Made by a program: the position numbers and the translations under genes | Part shown: positions 5,225-7,182 of the stretch, piece by piece | How the letters are laid out: the number at the start of each line of letters is the position of its first letter | Numbering within the stretch: the stretch's first letter is position 1 | The notes under the pieces: model-generated | What the model saw: the letters and a program-made list of their open reading frames with translations, nothing else | Database searches by the model: none | Told to the model about the DNA's origin: nothing | DNA from: Firmicutes bacterium UBA4916 | GTDB taxonomy: Bacteria > Bacillota > Clostridia > Tissierellales > Tepidimicrobiaceae | Direction: 5' to 3' | Assembly: GCA_002398845.1 (NCBI GenBank) | Contig: DHBY01000036.1 | Span: 1 to 7,182 of the forward strand | Length of the DNA stretch: 7,182 nucleotides

Positions 5225-5389
5225 ATGAAAAATGTAGAATTATAGATAGAAGGATTAACAATAGAAATTAGTCATGCTGTTTTCAGTGGCAAAAAAATAA
5301 TTAAGGTGAATGTAATTGAAAAAAAGGAAAATGGTTACTTTATTTACTATTATATTTATTATAATGACTCTTATCAGTATATGCCATAA
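5225..5389 (+). other. Possible remnant reading frame with an internal stop
   Basis: ATG 5225, preceded by GAAGGA (5215-5220), opens MKNVEL, meets TAG at 5243-5245, and then continues as IEGLTIEISHAVFSGKKIIK to a TAA at 5387-5389. The first part is protein-like and amphipathic, so this may be a gene inactivated by a nonsense mutation. I do not recognise a family, and the 3' part overlaps the microprotein gene starting at 5316. The rest of 5160-5315 shows nothing identifiable. Confidence 0.22.
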
Positions 5390-5594
5390 CTTTATAATGC
5401 TTATATACCCATTCTTCAAATTGCAAAAACAAATAGGTAGTTCAAATTCAGTAGCGATTATAGGTGGTGCGGATGGACCAACAGCTCTTTATATAACAAA
5501 TGAACCATCTTTACATATTTTTACTGTCATATTTGCATTGCTTTCAATAGCTGGAGTTTTATACCTCTCTCATATTAAAAGAATAGAAAAGTAG
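5316..5594 (+). CDS. Membrane microprotein with the IGGADGPT motif of decarboxylase beta subunits (OadB-like)
   Basis: This is a 92-residue protein with a basic N-terminus (MKKRK), a first membrane segment at about residues 7-33, a short loop carrying SVAIIGGADGPTALYIT (residues 45-61), and a second membrane segment at about 67-85 followed by a basic tail. The GGADGPT signature is found in the beta subunit of sodium-translocating decarboxylases (OadB/GcdB/MmdB), where its Asp (here Asp53) takes part in sodium transport. Full beta subunits have about 370 or more residues and many membrane helices, so this cannot be a complete pump subunit. The TTG start at 5316 is supported by AAGGTGA at 5303-5309. 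The internal ATG at 5331 has poor spacing to AAGGA. Its function is unknown. It has no alpha or gamma decarboxylase neighbours. Confidence 0.75.
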   Translation: MKKRKMVTLFTIIFIIMTLISICHNFIMLIYPFFKLQKQIGSSNSVAIIGGADGPTALYITNEPSLHIFTVIFALLSIAGVLYLSHIKRIEK

Positions 5595-5597
5595 ATA

Positions 5598-5702
5598 ATG
5601 AATATAATAGAAAGGGTTAAAATGGGGTTAAATAAGCCTATTATACCTTATAATATGTATATGGCTGAAGCTAATAGAAACTGGGAACAATATATTTTAT
5701 AG
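5598..5702 (+). CDS. Possible 34-residue ORF of unknown function
   Basis: The frame begins with ATG 4 bases after the microprotein stop and reads MNIIERVKMGLNKP, then IPYNMYMAEANRNWEQYIL. Composition is protein-like (W, Y, Q, N and charged residues mixed), but there is no good ribosome binding site and no recognised family. It may be a gene remnant rather than an expressed peptide. Confidence 0.2.
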   Translation: MNIIERVKMGLNKPIIPYNMYMAEANRNWEQYIL

Positions 5703-5712
5703 ATTTAAACCC

Positions 5713-5738
5713 AACATTAGGGATTTGTCCCTAATGTT
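5713..5738. terminator. GGGA/TCCC hairpin, possible weak terminator
   Basis: AACATTAGGGA (5713-5723) and TCCCTAATGTT (5728-5738) form a perfect 11-pair stem with a TTTG loop. Only three T follow, so termination would be weak. It separates the microprotein unit from the DUF4177 gene. The stem core TTAGGGA recurs in the hairpin at 5977-6006. Confidence 0.5.
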
Positions 5739-5769
5739 TGCTGTACACTAATAAAGAGGAGGAATTCAG

Positions 5770-5964
5770 ATGGAAAAATGGGAATATACTAGCTTTAAAA
5801 TTAAAACAAAAGGTTTCTCAGGTGGGATATTGGATATTGATGATTTTGATGCTAAACTCAATGAATTTGGAGAACAAGGCTGGGAATTAATATCTTGTAT
5901 TTCAACAAATATGGGACAAGGGGCAACAAGAGAAATAGTAGCTGTTTTTAAGAGAAGAAAATAG
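5770..5964 (+). CDS. DUF4177 family small protein
   Basis: The 64 residues begin MEKWEYTSFKI and carry LNEFGEQGWELISC in the centre, ending in ATREIVAVFKRRK. This matches the DUF4177 pattern: an N-terminal WEY strand, the LNxxGxxGWELV helix-turn, and a final strand ending in a basic FKR tail. The function of this family is unknown; members are small, soluble and widespread in Firmicutes. The start is secure because AGAGGAGGA lies just upstream of ATG 5770. It stands alone between two GGGA/TCCC hairpins, so it is probably a single-gene unit. Confidence 0.88.
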   Translation: MEKWEYTSFKIKTKGFSGGILDIDDFDAKLNEFGEQGWELISCISTNMGQGATREIVAVFKRRK

Positions 5965-5976
5965 GGTAGTTTTCAA

Positions 5977-6006
5977 ACGTTAGGGACAGTCACCAGTCCC
6001 TAACGT
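5977..6006. terminator. GGGAC/GTCCC hairpin between convergent genes
   Basis: ACGTTAGGGAC (5977-5987) pairs perfectly with GTCCCTAACGT (5996-6006) around an 8-base loop. It lies 13 bases after the DUF4177 stop and 39 bases from the stop of the permease gene on the other strand. The plus-strand 3' side is CTTATTTATTT, moderately T-rich, so it may end the plus-strand transcript and, more weakly, the minus-strand one. Confidence 0.6.
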
Positions 6007-6044
6007 CTTATTTATTTAATGAAAAAAGATAGTCATTAGCTGCG

Positions 6045-7182
6045 CTACTCCCTATATTGTTTTAATATTTCTTGAAGTGGTATTTGATAAACTTTTTTCT
6101 TAGCATTTAATGTTCCTATGAAGAAAATAACTGTTATGATTGCAATTCCTGCAAAAACTTGCCATATTTCAAACTTTAAAGGTATAACCATATTAAAATA
6201 CTTTATTAGATATTTGACAATGGCATTTACTAATGCTACAGCTATAGGAACACTTATTAAAAATGATAGTATAGAATATACAAAATAATTATTTAGTATC
6301 ATAGAATTAACTTCTTTATCGTTATATCCCATCACTTTAAGCAAAGATATATCATAATATTTTTCCTCAACTATTAAAGTAGTAAGTACATATAATACTA
6401 TTATAGCTATAAGCATAGCAGCTATTATTAATATATATATGGAATACCTCATAAAATTTTGCATAAGCTGTGATTGTTCTAAAATATCTGCTTTATCTAT
6501 TACAGATAAATACTTATCTTCATCTAAATTATTTTTAGAATAAACTCCGCTAAAGAGCTTATCTGATTTTTTGTCTGTTATCATTTGACTTAGTTTATTT
6601 AAATCCAAATAAATTTTAGAATCACTGTATTCCTCGCATATACCTACAATAGTTAGATCATATTCTTTATCATCTATTTTTACTTTTATATTATCTCCAA
6701 TTTTTTTGCCATACTTTATATTGAAGCTTTTGTTTATTATAGCACCTTCTTTTAGCTTCATTGTAATATCTTTATTTTTATCATTGTAAAGTTTATAGAG
6801 CTTATTATTATATTTAATACCTTTTAATGTTATGGTATCGTCTTTATATTTCCCATTTGGGTATTCTAGAAACTTTTCTTCTCCATTTTTTAGGCTTGGA
6901 AGTGGTTTAGTTATATCAATATAGGCTTCATATTTATAATCTACATTATTATAATAATCCGTTATCAGCCTATCAAATAACCCATTAGTCATAAGAGTAA
7001 ACATTATTAGTATAGAAACAAAAACCATGGCAATAAAAAATACAAAAAACTTTCCCGAATCATTTAGTATAAATGAATATTTAAACTTAGTTGTAGCCTT
7101 AGCATTTTTTAATATTTTTGAAACCAATTTATTTAATTTACTTACCTTTTCCTTTATGTAATATGATGTTAGTATATAAGTA
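6045..7182 (-). CDS. FtsX-type ABC transporter permease, C-terminal half (5' end outside the window)
   Basis: The frame ends at 6045-6047 and stays open past the TTG at 7125-7127 to the right edge. The visible 18 codons upstream (including KEKVSKLNK) fit a continuing protein, so this is a partial gene rather than one starting at 7127. Counting from that TTG: a membrane segment at about residues 27-48, a lysine-rich extracytoplasmic domain (about 49-225), then three membrane segments at about 229-253, 281-305 and 322-341. The motif VEEKYYDISLLKVMGYNDKEV after the first of these is typical of FtsX domains (ExxxxIxxLKxxG). Such permeases of about 700-1100 residues carry two FtsX domains and work with an ATPase in peptide resistance or lipoprotein/peptide export. 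The partner ATPase is not in the window. Substrate unknown. Confidence 0.85.
   Translation of the reverse strand, partial: TYILTSYYIKEKVSKLNKLVSKILKNAKATTKFKYSFILNDSGKFFVFFIAMVFVSILIMFTLMTNGLFDRLITDYYNNVDYKYEAYIDITKPLPSLKNGEEKFLEYPNGKYKDDTITLKGIKYNNKLYKLYNDKNKDITMKLKEGAIINKSFNIKYGKKIGDNIKVKIDDKEYDLTIVGICEEYSDSKIYLDLNKLSQMITDKKSDKLFSGVYSKNNLDEDKYLSVIDKADILEQSQLMQNFMRYSIYILIIAAMLIAIIVLYVLTTLIVEEKYYDISLLKVMGYNDKEVNSMILNNYFVYSILSFLISVPIAVALVNAIVKYLIKYFNMVIPLKFEIWQVFAGIAIITVIFFIGTLNAKKKVYQIPLQEILKQYRE

Overview
The window is AT-rich DNA with AGGAGG-type ribosome binding sites, several TTG and GTG starts, and protein families common in low-GC Gram-positive anaerobes. It most likely comes from a member of the Clostridia. 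This is inferred from composition and gene content; the species cannot be named. The layout is accessory: short, mostly single-gene units separated by repeats and by genes in several stages of decay.

Left part (1-1120): the 3' tail of an unidentified gene, then a linear-amide C-N hydrolase of the choloylglycine hydrolase family (bile salt hydrolase / penicillin V acylase type) with its own promoter, start-defining ribosome binding site and terminator. From 1117 to 1771 there is no gene. This stretch holds a large imperfect palindrome (1193-1460, MITE-like) abutting a second repeat module (1462-1619), then a MerR-type promoter. Next comes a one-domain MerR regulator (1772-1999). A partial copy of the left arm of the palindrome (2115-2226) and a GGGGAC/GTCCCC hairpin (2228-2288) fill most of the next gap.

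Middle part (2323-5159): an intact type II toxin-antitoxin pair (MazE-like antitoxin and MazF/PemK-type toxin) with a consensus promoter and a terminator overlapping the toxin stop. Then a frameshifted DUF3885-like remnant, a nucleotidyltransferase with a helical HEPN-like C-terminus, and a second copy of the repeat module (3871-3994) right behind its stop codon. Pyroglutamyl peptidase (pcp) follows. Its 3' end runs into a decayed RelB/RelE-type toxin-antitoxin pair, in which both partners carry frameshifts and the toxin has probably lost an internal segment.

Right part (5160-7182): a 92-residue membrane microprotein carrying the IGGADGPT signature of sodium-pumping decarboxylase beta subunits, a small DUF4177 protein between two GGGA/TCCC hairpins, and on the minus strand the C-terminal half of an FtsX-type ABC transporter permease that runs off the right edge.

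Apart from the toxin-antitoxin pairs, I see no multi-gene pathway. The genes look like independent cargo collected in a repeat-rich region. The most unusual items are the palindromic element and its dispersed partial copies, the IGGADGPT microprotein, and the pcp/relB junction. I found no convincing new multi-gene system.
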